A stretch of DNA of 64,000 nucleotides, from NCBI GenBank assembly GCA_963210315.1, contig OY723250.1, forward strand, positions 2,356,001 to 2,420,000, read 5' to 3'. Position numbers and translations under genes: made by a program. Below, piece by piece: positions 44,971 to 55,900 of this stretch (positions within the stretch are counted from its first letter, which is position 1; every line of letters starts with the position of its first letter). A model generated the notes under the pieces. It ran no database searches. It saw nothing but the letters and a program-made list of their open reading frames with translations, and was not told where the DNA came from. The DNA comes from Rhynchopus euleeides. Taxonomy: Eukaryota; Euglenozoa; Diplonemea; Diplonemida; Diplonemidae.

Positions 44971-47900
44971 ATGGCACCTGAGCCTTTGCGAGAGTCTCCG
45001 CCACCGCATGTGCGGTTCCAAGCATACCACGAATATGGGCAGACGATCGACTGTGGTGTGAACATGTCTGCTGCTGGTGGCGAAGCCTCTGTTGCCTCTT
45101 GGCTGAACCGCTGTGCTATTGCAGGTGTGACAGATGTGGTCATGATCGGGTACGACATCGACAGCAGCCGCAAGGTGCGTGAGTACAGCGAGTCGGAGAA
45201 GCTGCAACGTGCAGGTGTGGGGCTGTGGTTCACAGCAGGTGTTCACCCCCTCCGTGCAGACTCGTGGGACAGCAGCACCGAGGCTGCCCTGCGCGAGCTG
45301 GCATCGCATCCAAACTGTGTCGCGATTGGTGAGGCGGGCATCGACCAGTCCCCCACATCGATGCACCCTGCGAACCCTACCCCGCACGTCGACGTGCAGC
45401 GCTGGGTGCTGCAGCGTCATATCGGCCTGGCAGCACAGCTGAAGAAGCCCCTTTACCTGCATGAGCGTGATGCCGTGGACACCTTCCTGTCTGAGATGCA
45501 GGCATGCCACCGCCCGGAGGCCTGCCTGGTGCACTGCTTCAACAGCAGTGCCCGTGCTCTGAAGATCTATCTCGCAAAAGGCTTCAAGATTGGCATCGCG
45601 AGCCTTGCTGCGTGTGATGGGAAGGGTGAGGACCTGCGTGCTGTGCTGCGTTCTGTGCTGCCGCCTCTCGACAGCCTCCTGCTGGAGACGGATGCTCCGT
45701 ACTTCCGCCCCGACAACATGCCTGATGTGTCAGAGCAGGACCGCCTGCAGTTCAGCCGAGACTTTCTGAAGACGAACGAGCCGTCCCTGCTCCCCCTCGT
45801 GGCCCTGGAGGTGGCCGACTGCCTCGACACACACCCCCGTGTCGTGGCGCAGGCAACGCGGGCAGCAACACAGAGGTTCTTCACCCTTGCGGGGCGGCGG
45901 CAGCACCAGGCGGCAGCAGCGTCCCCTAAGACCACCAGTGCTCCTGCAGGTGACAACGAGGATGACGACGAGGAGGAGGATGAGGAAGACGGCGACGATG
46001 GCACAGCGGGCCAGCCCCCCTCACAGCACGACGACAGTGACAACAACTCGGCGCGCTACATTACGTCGCTGCACATGCGCAGGGTTGCGTACTCCCTGCG
46101 TGGTGTCGGCGTCGACACAGTGCTGATCCGCCACAACGATGTGCCCGCCATCGCACGGGAGGCTGTTGCGTCAGGTCGGACGCTCATCGTGCGGCATGAC
46201 AAGAGTGGCGTGCTGTCTCGCGAGCCCGGTTTGAAGCTCCTGAAGGTGAGCACCGACAACGCTGCGATGCAGCTGCGTGAGGTTCTGGCGCACTGCTCCG
46301 TGCGCCCCACCCTCGAAGACCTCAACGAGAAGCGGCGCTGCGTGTCGTGCAACTCCTGCAACTGGACCGAGGGGGCGTTTGAAGCACGCCAGGTCCGCGA
46401 TGGGCAGCCAGCTGGCTGCCTGTTCCAATGTCTCTTCTGCAAGAAGTCTTCGTGGCACTCTGACGACCTCCACAAGCCGCACGAGCGTCTTCTGCAGCTT
46501 CTCGATGGTGCCTTCGACCACGACCTGGTCACAGCAGACAGCGTGGCGAAGGCTGCGAGGGGGCAGCGGCGCTCGAGGTGTGCCTTCTGGACAGGGTTGC
46601 CAGGGTCGTGCCGCAACGGCAACAGCTGCTCCTTCATCCACTCCTACAAAGGGCTGCGCCAGGTGGGTGCCGACGGCAGCAAGCTGCCGGATGAGGTGCA
46701 CGTTGTGGTGCTGCACAAGACCCACGGCCTGCTGCTGATTCGCCCCCGCTTCCCGGGCGGCCCGCAGTGGGAGATTCCGACGAAGCGCTTCACGCCGTCC
46801 CTCCAGACGCGGCAGGCGGGTGAGGCGGCTGCACTTGAGTTGATCGATGACAGCATTGGGCTGCGTGCAGAGAGGTCCGATGCACTGACCAGGCTGCACC
46901 GTGCGGTGGACGTGTGCACAGAGGAGCCCCTCGACAACGGTCGCAGGCTTTACTACGTGCTGCACATCGACGACACCGACGGGTGGGTGCAGGGCACTCC
47001 CGGCGCACGGCCCCCGCTGTCCGGGGAGGACCTGTGGCTCACCACCATCCGCCAGTACACTTTCATGACAGACTTCAGTGCGGCTGCACGTTTCGTGAAG
47101 CAGAGCGGCGCTGGGTCTTCTGGCAGGGGCGGCGATGTGGTGGGTGCCCTCGTGCTGAAGCGTCTCAGCTACGAGAAGGCCAGCACGCGTGTGCGGTACA
47201 CCCCTCAGCACACGCCTGCAGCAGCAGCCGTCGTGCGGTACATGCAGCACTCTGGGGCGGCAGCAGCCCTCGTTGCACGCGCCTCCCTCATGCAGGACTC
47301 TGTCGACACAAAGGTCAGCTCGCTGCAGCGGCAGCTGCGCACCAACCACGGCGTGACGCATCCTTCCTTCTCGCGGCTCCTGTGGGAGTGCCCCAAGTCT
47401 GCTGGCCTGAAGCAGATCTCCTCGCAGGCTCTGGAGGATGTCGACGCAGAGCTCCAGCTGATGCGGAAGGACGGGCGTCTGCGGGAAACGCTGCAACGCC
47501 AGGGCACAGAGTTCATGCGCATGGCTTCGTCGGGTGTCGCACGTGAGTCGGGTGTGCTGCACACTGCGGCGTACGTGCGGGACACCCTCCAGGAGCTTCT
47601 GCCTGCTGCCTGCGGCTCGAAGCTGCGCCTCGTGGCATTCGGAAGCAGCATCAACGGGTCTGCAGATGCCAGCAAGTTTGATGTCGACATGTGCGTTGTG
47701 ATGTGCGATCCGGACACCGGTGAGACCCTTGGCCCCTTCGACCGTGCAGAGGAGTCCACACACTTGAAGCAGCTGCACACGGGCCTGCTGAGGCTCAGTG
47801 TGCAGGAGGGACAGGATGGGTTCGAAGAAGACAGCTTCGTGTCGCAGAGTCCCAAGCTGGTGCTCGCTGCGCGCGTGCCTGTCATCGGCGCTGTGGTGCG

Positions 47901-48690
47901 GGCACGTGGTGCTTCCATCCCCATCGACCTGACGCTCCGCCCTCTGGGCGTCATCAACACCCTCCTCCTGCGCCGATGCTTCGCGACATACCCACACCTG
48001 CGTGCAACGGTGCATGCCCTGAAGCGCTGGAACCTGTGGGCTGGCCTGCGGCAGGTGGTCTCGCTGCCTGACGGTGTCGTGGAGACGAAGGGCCCGTCCC
48101 CTTCGATCGGGTCCTATGCGTGGGTGCTGCTCCTGCTGCACGCATTGGTGCACGCAGGCCGTGTGAAGCCTCTCGACCTTGACGAATTCGTCCTGACCCT
48201 CCGTTCTGAGTCGCCTGCGCTGCAGGCATGCCCTGAGGGCGAGTTCTTGGATGACTTCCACCGCTCCTACAGCAGCGAAGGTGCGTGTGCAGGGTTCTGG
48301 CACAAAGTGTTCTGCAACCTCCCCCACGATGCTGTGGACGTCACGGACTACCCACACGAGGCACTGCTCTCCAGCACCAGTGTGTCGGGGAGCACTGTGG
48401 CAGAGTACCTTGAAGTCTTCTTCCGGTACTACGGGTGGGTGTTCCCCTACCGCACGCACGTTGCCTCCGCCAGCGAGAGCTGCCTGACGAAGGACGACGC
48501 CAACAAGCAGCATGGGACGGAGTGGGCCAGCACCCCGATGTGCCTACAGGATCCGTTTGAGCCTGCGCTAAACCTGACACGCAACCTGCGCGATTCGTAC
48601 GCCAAGGATCTGCAGTGCCGGGCACGCCTCTCCCACAGCCTTCTCCGCCAGGGCAGGCTCGCCAGTGACATCGCGCGTGCCTTTAGCTGA
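44971..48690 (+). CDS. Five-module nucleic-acid enzyme: TatD + Mut7-C + CCCH + Nudix-like + TUTase
   Basis: An intronless frame of 1239 residues. Modules in order: TatD/TATDN1-like metal nuclease (about 20-300; IDCGVN, Glu121 in GEAGID, His164 in LHERD, His188 in VHCFN, Asp241 in ETDAPY); acidic linker (328-360); Mut7-C RNase-type region (364-504; AYSLRGVGVDT, RHDKSG, zinc ribbon CVSCN...CLFCKKSSW); CCCH finger (537-556, C-x9-C-x5-C-x3-H); Nudix-like domain with degenerate box (574-677); and a Cid1/TUT nucleotidyltransferase (about 870-1220) with FGSSINGS, catalytic Asp904, Asp906 and Asp986, and the QDPFEPALNLTRN signature near 1194. The TUTase triad and most TatD metal ligands are intact; the first Mut7-C acidic position appears substituted. 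The start is the first ATG (the frame is open 12 codons further up). A role in RNA tailing or trimming is inferred from the domains. Confidence 0.85.
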   Translation: MAPEPLRESPPPHVRFQAYHEYGQTIDCGVNMSAAGGEASVASWLNRCAIAGVTDVVMIGYDIDSSRKVREYSESEKLQRAGVGLWFTAGVHPLRADSWDSSTEAALRELASHPNCVAIGEAGIDQSPTSMHPANPTPHVDVQRWVLQRHIGLAAQLKKPLYLHERDAVDTFLSEMQACHRPEACLVHCFNSSARALKIYLAKGFKIGIASLAACDGKGEDLRAVLRSVLPPLDSLLLETDAPYFRPDNMPDVSEQDRLQFSRDFLKTNEPSLLPLVALEVADCLDTHPRVVAQATRAATQRFFTLAGRRQHQAAAASPKTTSAPAGDNEDDDEEEDEEDGDDGTAGQPPSQHDDSDNNSARYITSLHMRRVAYSLRGVGVDTVLIRHNDVPAIAREAVASGRTLIVRHDKSGVLSREPGLKLLKVSTDNAAMQLREVLAHCSVRPTLEDLNEKRRCVSCNSCNWTEGAFEARQVRDGQPAGCLFQCLFCKKSSWHSDDLHKPHERLLQLLDGAFDHDLVTADSVAKAARGQRRSRCAFWTGLPGSCRNGNSCSFIHSYKGLRQVGADGSKLPDEVHVVVLHKTHGLLLIRPRFPGGPQWEIPTKRFTPSLQTRQAGEAAALELIDDSIGLRAERSDALTRLHRAVDVCTEEPLDNGRRLYYVLHIDDTDGWVQGTPGARPPLSGEDLWLTTIRQYTFMTDFSAAARFVKQSGAGSSGRGGDVVGALVLKRLSYEKASTRVRYTPQHTPAAAAVVRYMQHSGAAAALVARASLMQDSVDTKVSSLQRQLRTNHGVTHPSFSRLLWECPKSAGLKQISSQALEDVDAELQLMRKDGRLRETLQRQGTEFMRMASSGVARESGVLHTAAYVRDTLQELLPAACGSKLRLVAFGSSINGSADASKFDVDMCVVMCDPDTGETLGPFDRAEESTHLKQLHTGLLRLSVQEGQDGFEEDSFVSQSPKLVLAARVPVIGAVVRARGASIPIDLTLRPLGVINTLLLRRCFATYPHLRATVHALKRWNLWAGLRQVVSLPDGVVETKGPSPSIGSYAWVLLLLHALVHAGRVKPLDLDEFVLTLRSESPALQACPEGEFLDDFHRSYSSEGACAGFWHKVFCNLPHDAVDVTDYPHEALLSSTSVSGSTVAEYLEVFFRYYGWVFPYRTHVASASESCLTKDDANKQHGTEWASTPMCLQDPFEPALNLTRNLRDSYAKDLQCRARLSHSLLRQGRLASDIARAFS

Positions 48691-49180
48691 GCTCCCCTCT
48701 TGATGCCGCACTGCCCCGGACGCTCCCTAACTCTCAAGCGTCACTGCCACTCCCAGCGCTGCAATACAGAGCACAGCCACAGCTGCCCTGCCTCCTGTTA
48801 GGAGTGCGGTTGGGCGCGTTCCTGTCTCTGCCATCGCAGTGTTGTCGGCAGCAAGGGCAGGCGGCTTCTTTCCTCGGAAGGGGCACCGAACCGAGGTACA
48901 GCCTCGTGTTGAATTATATTTTGTGGTGCAACCAACACAGATAGGGAATTTTGGGAAATGCTTCCCGCCGTTTGCCAGATGGATTCTCTCTCTCTTTTCA
49001 TGCTCTGCCACTTTTTCTGTACTTCAGACAGGTCGACACATGCGAAGGACTCACACAACAATCAGCTGTCACAGCGTTATAAAAAACGTGAAGCGGTCAA
49101 CAACACAACATGGTTTCTTCTCTTCATGTTTCCCTGGAGCGTGAGGTCAGGAAACAGAAGGACGTAATCTGCCAACATAT

Positions 49181-49292
49181 GGGGGTCTTCGCTACGGGGT
49201 GATCGTCAGTGCATTTTGGTGCATTTCCTAAGGAAACTACAAGGTGAAAACTGACGAAGAATAGCGAAGCATACCGAACAGCGAAGACCCCC
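49181..49292. mobile_element. MITE family B, copy 4 (TSD TAT)
   Basis: 112 bp, GGGGGTCTTCGCT to AGCGAAGACCCCC, flanked by TAT. It shares its left half with copy 3. It lies about 500 bp after the fusion gene. Confidence 0.85.
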
Positions 49293-49827
49293 TATGTCAG
49301 GAGTATTTCCGTGCCAACACGCCACAGAGTATTCTGGTTGCGTGCGATTGGCGACTCGTGTGCTAGCCACCACGGTGAGGGCGGTTCCCCCTCATTGCCT
49401 GCGTCCTCTTGGACCTCTTTCTTCCGAAGATGCTGCAGGTCAACTACCCTTACCTGCCCGTCTTCCCACCACACATTGCTCAAGCGCACAACAAGTCTGA
49501 AAAAACCAACAGCCGCACACATTTCATCCGTCTGTCTCAAGCATTTTCGCCTGCGCTTCCCCTGACTTCGCCTGCCCAGCTTTGGGGAAAGTCAGGGAGC
49601 TCAGCCCCGGAAAACCCGCCGACTCAGGCCGCACCATATGTATGGCATTTGGAATTGTGAATCCCGGTGAGCCTTCCCGATCGTTATCTTCTCTGATGGA
49701 AGTTGAAGGCCAGATTCAGCGATCAGCAGCCCCCCACCCGCGCCACACTCTACACATTGCAGTGTGATCATCGTGCCTGGCCTGACAACACCTCACCCAC
49801 AGCACTTCCCCAACCCCCATACACGAT
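49293..49827. other. Intergenic with unassigned open frames
   Basis: Frames of 60-84 codons without family features. A GCACCATAT/GTATGG donor-like site at about 49640 could belong to an unrecognised exon. Confidence 0.25.
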
Positions 49828-50139
49828 ATGTTCGTGACAGTGCAGCACGGCTCCGCCAATCTGTCTGTGGAGTTTACTGAGCCGAAGGCTTCTTTGCTGC
49901 GGAAGGCTGTTGCGGTGGAGGTGCGGGAGTCAGGCGGAAAGGCCCTCACTCCTGGGACGTACGAACTGTGCGTTGTGCACGGCGCAAATGTAGGTGAGGT
50001 TGTCACCGACGACAATATCACTTCGCTGTGCGATGGGGATACCCTCGCCGTGAAGCCTGGCAAGAAGACATCTGCCGCCATGTCTATCCAAGGCTTTTGG
50101 CGCTCCCGCGGCACACAGCAGGCTCGCGCCGAATCCTGA
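49828..50139 (+). CDS. Small IQ-motif protein
   Basis: 103 codons, ATG to TGA. The N-terminal 80 residues alternate hydrophobic strands in a way that would suit a small beta-grasp fold (MFVTVQHGSANLSVEF ... TSLCDGDTLAVKPG), but I cannot name a family. The C-terminus AAMSIQGFWRSRGTQQAR fits an IQ motif, a calmodulin-binding helix. An acceptor-like CACCCACAG lies 26 bp before the ATG. It is a compact gene between two intronless neighbours with the same coding style, so probably real despite its size. Confidence 0.55.
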   Translation: MFVTVQHGSANLSVEFTEPKASLLRKAVAVEVRESGGKALTPGTYELCVVHGANVGEVVTDDNITSLCDGDTLAVKPGKKTSAAMSIQGFWRSRGTQQARAES

Positions 50140-51039
50140 TGCACATCACTGCCAAGAACCCCCCCTCCACTTCACACGGGGCATATCGCGCCTTGTTTCC
50201 CTTCTTCGTTTAGGCAATGCTGCCCTCTACATGTTGCCTTCTCCGTAGACTAGCCCCTCCGCCCCCTTGCCTTACACGGGGGCAGGAGTTTGTGCCTCAC
50301 GCGACGCACTTTAGTGAAAAGAACGAGATACTCTCCGAGAACCGTCTAGCCCTTCTTGTGCCGCTTTTCCACATAATTACGAACCCAAAACATTCGATCC
50401 AACAGGCCTCGGGGCATGATATCGGATTGCCTTTGGCTGTGAGTCCAAGCCAACTTCACGTCTGTTGGTAACGTCTTGGAAGGGGTCCCAGGCCCCCACC
50501 GTGCCCATCCCCTGGACGACTGTGCGAGTGCGATTCTGCTGCTGAGAGGATATGCTCACGGCGAAGCCTTTGTTCCTCTTTCTTTCTGTGCGCCCCAAGG
50601 ATGTATGCTGAGTAGGCTTGCACAGTTCAAGATCAGCATCCTCCCGACACTGACGACCCTCACACGCGTGTGATAGGGAAGAGAAGAAGAAGAATATCAC
50701 CTCATGCCTGCACAGCAGAATGGTTACCCCCGCACACCCCACCCCATCACTCCTTCAAGGCGATGCCGTGGTGGATCAGAGCTGACATCACCACCTCTCG
50801 CTTATTCGTATTGTGCGGCCCCCTTGCATGCTCCAACAACCCCTTGACACTCTCAACACCCACAAGGCCTCCGCCCCCACCCCACACCCGACCCTCTTGG
50901 GTCAAACACACACACACACACAGGTGGGGCAGCAAGGGCGGGGCGCTTCTGCGGAGGTGTGTGTGGGGGGGCGGGGGTCGGGGGTCGGAGGGTGTTGCGT
51001 CCCCACCCCCACCACCCCCCGCACCGCCGCCCCGCAACG
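50140..51039. other. Intergenic with (CA)n and C-tracts
   Basis: No gene recognised. A CA microsatellite lies near 50908-50922, followed by G- and C-rich tracts up to the next ATG. Confidence 0.35.
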
Positions 51040-51948
51040 ATGCGTCTCCTCCGTGCCGCAGGGGTGCCCTCGGCGTGCGGGGCTCAGGGGCAGCTGCTGC
51101 TGCCGCTGAGGCCGCAGCGGCGGCATGCCGCTGTGCTGGGGAAGATCAACCCCATCCCGATGCCGCGGAAGGTGGCGGCGCTGCAGCTCGCCATCCAGCA
51201 GCGCGCTGCGTGGCTGATGAGGAAGGCAGAGAAGTCTGAAGCGGAGGCGCCACCCTTCGACAGGGACGCGCTGCTGGAGCACCTCGACCACATCTGGCTC
51301 CGCACCAAGAAGGAGCGTGAGGCCGCAGAGGTACTCCGCTCGCTGCTCGGCACCCACACGACTGTCTGTGTTGCCATCACGCACACCCGGTCCACCTTCC
51401 GCGTTGGGCTGCGCGCGCTGAGGCGGTCCGGCGACCACGACTCTGTCATCAGCTGGATTGTCGGGCACTACCTCTGCAGTACAATCAACCGTGTGGAGCT
51501 CACCGCCTATGGGCTGTCCACAGCGCTGCGGAAGTACGCTCTTCTCATCGCGGCATCCGCCGCCCTTGCCGCGGCTGTGGCCTACTCTGTGAAGGATGAG
51601 GTGCGCAAGGTGCCCCAGGCAGTGGCAGGCGTGGTGGATAAGGCGGCCGTCGTGGCTGCCGAGGCGGGCATCATCGACGCGCTGCCGGCCAGCCCGGCAC
51701 AGCCCTGCCCCGCAACGCAGGCCGACCCCTCCTTCCCCTCGAAGCGGTATACCAAGGGCGAGCATGAGCTGGGCGCTGTGGTGGGGTACGCCGCACCCAC
51801 GGCGATAGCGACCTTTGTGTTCGGCATCCCTGGCGCATACATCGCAGCGAGTGTCTGCGGCGCTGTGTTCCTTATCTACTCCGTCGAGCTGAAGCCGGAG
51901 GAGCGGAGCACCGCACAGCGCATCCAGCGGACTGTGTTCGGGGCGTAG
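51040..51948 (+). CDS. Membrane protein of unknown family, possibly mitochondrial
   Basis: 302 codons, ATG to TAG, no intron. The first 45 residues are rich in Arg and lack acidic residues (MRLLRAAGVPSACGAQ...RPQRRHAAVLGKI), as in a mitochondrial presequence. A charged helical middle (about 45-110) follows. Hydrophobic segments are at about 166-184 (YALLIAASAALAAAVAYSV) and 244-282 (two adjacent spans containing a GIPGAYIAASV turn). The C-terminus is charged. I do not recognise the family. The frame is open upstream through low-complexity proline/histidine; the ATG in GCAACGATGCGT is the first sensible start. Confidence 0.6.
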   Translation: MRLLRAAGVPSACGAQGQLLLPLRPQRRHAAVLGKINPIPMPRKVAALQLAIQQRAAWLMRKAEKSEAEAPPFDRDALLEHLDHIWLRTKKEREAAEVLRSLLGTHTTVCVAITHTRSTFRVGLRALRRSGDHDSVISWIVGHYLCSTINRVELTAYGLSTALRKYALLIAASAALAAAVAYSVKDEVRKVPQAVAGVVDKAAVVAAEAGIIDALPASPAQPCPATQADPSFPSKRYTKGEHELGAVVGYAAPTAIATFVFGIPGAYIAASVCGAVFLIYSVELKPEERSTAQRIQRTVFGA

Positions 51949-52983
51949 TGCCCCTGGGGGGGTGTTGGGAAGAGGAGGAGGGGTCGTGCTTTGGGGTGTC
52001 GCAAGAGGGGGAGGGCTCTGCTTGATGTTGATTCGCAAGTTGGTTGGCAGAGAACTGGGGGAATGCGGGGGGTGGATGGGGGCGTGTGTGCTACAGTAGA
52101 GATCGCATCAAGTGCAGGGAAGGTAGGGGAGTGGGGGGCTGGGCGTTTCTTCTGTGGAGATCCGCATTGAAACAGGAGGTGGTTTGGTGTGTTCTGCACT
52201 GCGGGCACTATGCGACTCCAGAATATGATACGTGTGGTGTCCGGGGCGCAACGAAGATCCTTTGCTGAGGACAAACTATTTTGGGGTTTTGAAAAACTTG
52301 CGCGCCGTGCCTTGTTGTGTGTGTTGTGTCTCCCCACCCTGCTGGGCGAAGGGGTGTATTGTCGTGGATGGGGTGCCTGTAACGGGCATCGTGATAGCCC
52401 TGGCAACAGTACAGCAAGAGTGCAGTGATGATGATATAATGGAATTGTTTGAGTGTCTCAAGGTGTGATATTCTGGCGACTACATGCACCGGTGTTTTGT
52501 GCAATTGCGGACATTTTCTTATCTTCGATGCCAAGTGTCACATCGCTTGTCCTGCACTGTTCCTTTCGCTACCTTAGTGCGGGGGACGCTTCTACACCAT
52601 GGGGGTGTTGTAGCCGCAGCGGAGTTCTCCGTTCTGTGAGTGTGTGAATGTGTCAGTGTGTGGCGCACAAGTTGTTGCTCGAGACTGAGTGAGAGTCTCG
52701 CCTATATTCCTTCACATCAGAGCGAAGACCTCCCAGCCCAGTGTCAGTGTCTCTCAGCAGCCTGTCGGAACAGCAATGCCTCCAAGCTAACCCTGCTGCT
52801 GTACTGGTGGGAGGGTAGAGCCGGACAAACGGATCATACTTCGATTTCAGCTACAGTCCTCCCCCTCCCCTCCCTGCTGACGACTGCAAAAGCCAACACA
52901 ACTTGTTATGTCACCTCCCCATCTCCACCCCCACCACACGGCCCACCCACTGCCCGCAGGAGGACGAGTGGGAGCAGGCAAGC
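51949..52983. other. Intergenic, acceptor-like site before the C2/Ubl gene
   Basis: No gene recognised. CCCACTGCCCGCAG ends about 23 bp before the ATG at 52984 and could be a 5'-UTR or trans-splice acceptor. Confidence 0.35.
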
Positions 52984-55900
52984 ATGGCGGAGCTTTCGCT
53001 CAAGCTTGTGGGTGGTGTCAGCGTCATGGGGAAGTACTTGAAGCGCAGCGAGATGGCATACATGATCAACCCGAAGCTTGTGGTTGAATACCAGAAGAAG
53101 GTGGTGGGTGTGAGCGAGCGTGTGGACAAGACACGCGACCCTGAGTGGAACCAGGATCTGAAACTGCAGCTCCCCGCCACTGCGAAGCCTACTTCGAAGG
53201 CCACGTTCAAGATAGTCCACGCCAACAGCTACGGCGGCGAGGAGCGAGTGGTCGGCTACGCAAAGGTGACCCTCGGGGACGGCGGCGACGGGAGTGTCAA
53301 GACGCTGAACCTCCTGTCGGACGACACACATGAGGAGCACGGCGGGATCCTCAACATTGGGTGGGTCTTCAAGGAGGCCCCTCCGCAAGAGGCGCCTGCC
53401 CCTGAGCCTGCCGCACCTGCTGCACCTGCTGTGCCTGAGGCTGGGAAGACCGCAGCACCTGCAGAGGATGTGCCTGGTGCGGACTCTTTGGATGCCCGCA
53501 TGAAGGCGCAGGCAGCGCTGCTGCGTGAGATGGAGCAGCAGGACCAGGCGCAGCACGTCGCTGCGTTGGAGGGCCTGAAGAAGAAGAGCCTCGATGCGCT
53601 GGCGGAGACTGCCCCAGCCGCTGCGCCGTCGCCTGAAAAGGGCAGCAGGCCCGCCGCCACAGCGCCTGGGCCCGCGTCGCCTCCGAAGCAGCCAGCCTCT
53701 GTGCCAGCAGGCCCATCCCCAGCGCAGCCTGGCCACACCGCACAGCACACCGCCACCCCCGCTCCGGCATCAGCGCCTGCACCTGGTCCACCTGCTGCCG
53801 CTGTGCCCACACCGGCGCCACAAGCGATGCCTGGCGCTTTGGCGCCGGCTGAGACACAACCATCTGCACCTGCACCTGCGCATGCTGCCGCTGTGGAGGA
53901 CACACGGCAACCTGCAGCAGCGGCACCCGCACCTGCACCCACTCCTGCACCTGCACCACAAGGCACGGACCCTGCTGCTACCTCGCAGCCTGCCACACGT
54001 GGGCCTCCTGCCCAGGGTGTGCCTGCAGCAGCTGTGCCTGGCAGGCAGTCGCAGCCTGCTGTGGGTGCCGGAGGCCGGTCGTCGCCACAGCCATCGACGT
54101 CGCCTGCAGCAGCCCAGTCGGCAGCGGCAATCCCTGCTGCTTTCGCTTCTATGTTGGAGCCCAGCAGCAACGGCATGGACACCCCAGCTGCCCGCTCGCC
54201 CTTCACGAGCATGAGCAGCATGAAGGACCGCAGCCAGGGCGTCATGCATGAGGTGGTGCGGCCCCCAAAGAAGGCGTCCTCCCGCCTGACCTGCGACAAG
54301 GACCTCGGGACTGAGGTTCACAGCGAGCCCGGGTCGCCTGTGGAAGGCGCAGCTCGCCGCAACAGGGTGAGCATCGCCGATCCGAACGACAGCCTGCGCA
54401 CCCTGTCCGGGAGAGACTTGACGAAGTGTGTCACCGACCTCACGCTGCAGAAGGAGGAGGCTGTCAAGCAGGAGAGGTACCTCGACGCACAGCGCCTCAA
54501 GCTGCAGCTCGAAGAGGCTAAGGAGCGCCTCAACCAGCAGAAGAAACAAGCCAAAGACAAGACACTGCCTCCCAACTCCGCGCAGGCGCAGCGGGGCGGT
54601 GAGGCAGGCACCTCGACACCGACGCGGCAGCGCACGCCCGCAGCAAAGCTGGAGGTAGGTACGAAGGTGCGCATCATCCGCAGGCTTGACCTCGCAAGCG
54701 GTGTCTCCATCGACACAGGCGCTGTTGGCGACGTTGTGCGCGTCCCCGGCAAGGCCGCCATCGTGCAGTTCCCCGAGGCAGGCGTGTGCTTTGCTGCCGA
54801 CAGGCCCGACGTGGTGCCCATCGCACCCCCAGTGGCACAGAAGCTGGAGGGCCTCCCCTCCTCCGTCGCGAAGGAGGCAGCCGCACGGCAGGCCGTCGCC
54901 GATGCATCTGTGGAGCCCCACTTCGTGCAGGGGGGCTATGTGCGCGCGTCCCGGCTCATCGACTTTGAGAACGGCAAGTTCGTCGAGAAGAACAGCCTCG
55001 GCTGCGCTGTGAAGGTGCCGGGGGCCACAGCCGTGCTGCGCGTCAGCGGGGCACAGTTCCCAGCGGATCAGAGCGACTTCGAGCTTGTGGAGGACACGCC
55101 CCCCACCCCGCAGCGCAGCGCAGCTGTCGCCACCGGCATCCATATCCCTGCCGAGGACGCGCGCCCCCACAACGTGCCGTGGGTGGAGGTGCCTGCGGCT
55201 GCGGTGCTCGCGCCCTCCCACCGCCCGCACACCCCACAGCAGGAGGGCGAGGTGTTGAGCCGTGGGCCTGTGCAGCATGTGGCGCAGGAGCCTGCGCTGC
55301 ACATCCCCCCGCGTGAAGCGGGGGCCTACTTCGTGCGCATCGCCGGCGTGCAGGGCACGGAGGTCATCGTGTCGGAGGTGCGCCCCACCGACACCGTCCT
55401 GCGGCTGAAGAAGCTGCTGCAGCGGTACTGCCACACACCCCCTGCCACGCAGTGCCTCAGCCAGGAGCTCGTCAACGGCAGCGTGTGTATGCTGGATAAC
55501 CGACGCACCCTTGACAGCTACGATGTGCGCCCGGGGGACGTGCTGACCCTCACACTCCCGACGGGCCTGGTGCCCATCACGCTGCGGCTGCCCAACGGCA
55601 AGCCTGCGAGGATGACAGGCATGAAGCATGACGACACGGTGCTGACCCTGAAGCGCAGGGTGCACGAGGTGGCGAATTTGCCCATCTCCCGGCAGTGCCT
55701 CATCCTGACCACCACAGGCGACGAGCTGCACGAGCGCAAGACGCTTGCCGCCAGCGGCGTGTCTGCGGGGTGTGAGATCATCGTCGCAGAGAACGACAGG
55801 CTCCGCTCCACAGGGGGCAGGGTGCAGGCCCTGCGCCTGTCTGTGCTGGACAACACCGGCCACCCCGATGCACGCAACTACGGCAGGACGCTGCCGCTGC

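Noticed and set aside
46171-48513. 780-codon minus-strand frame
   Set aside because: Antisense shadow of the TatD-TUTase fusion gene.
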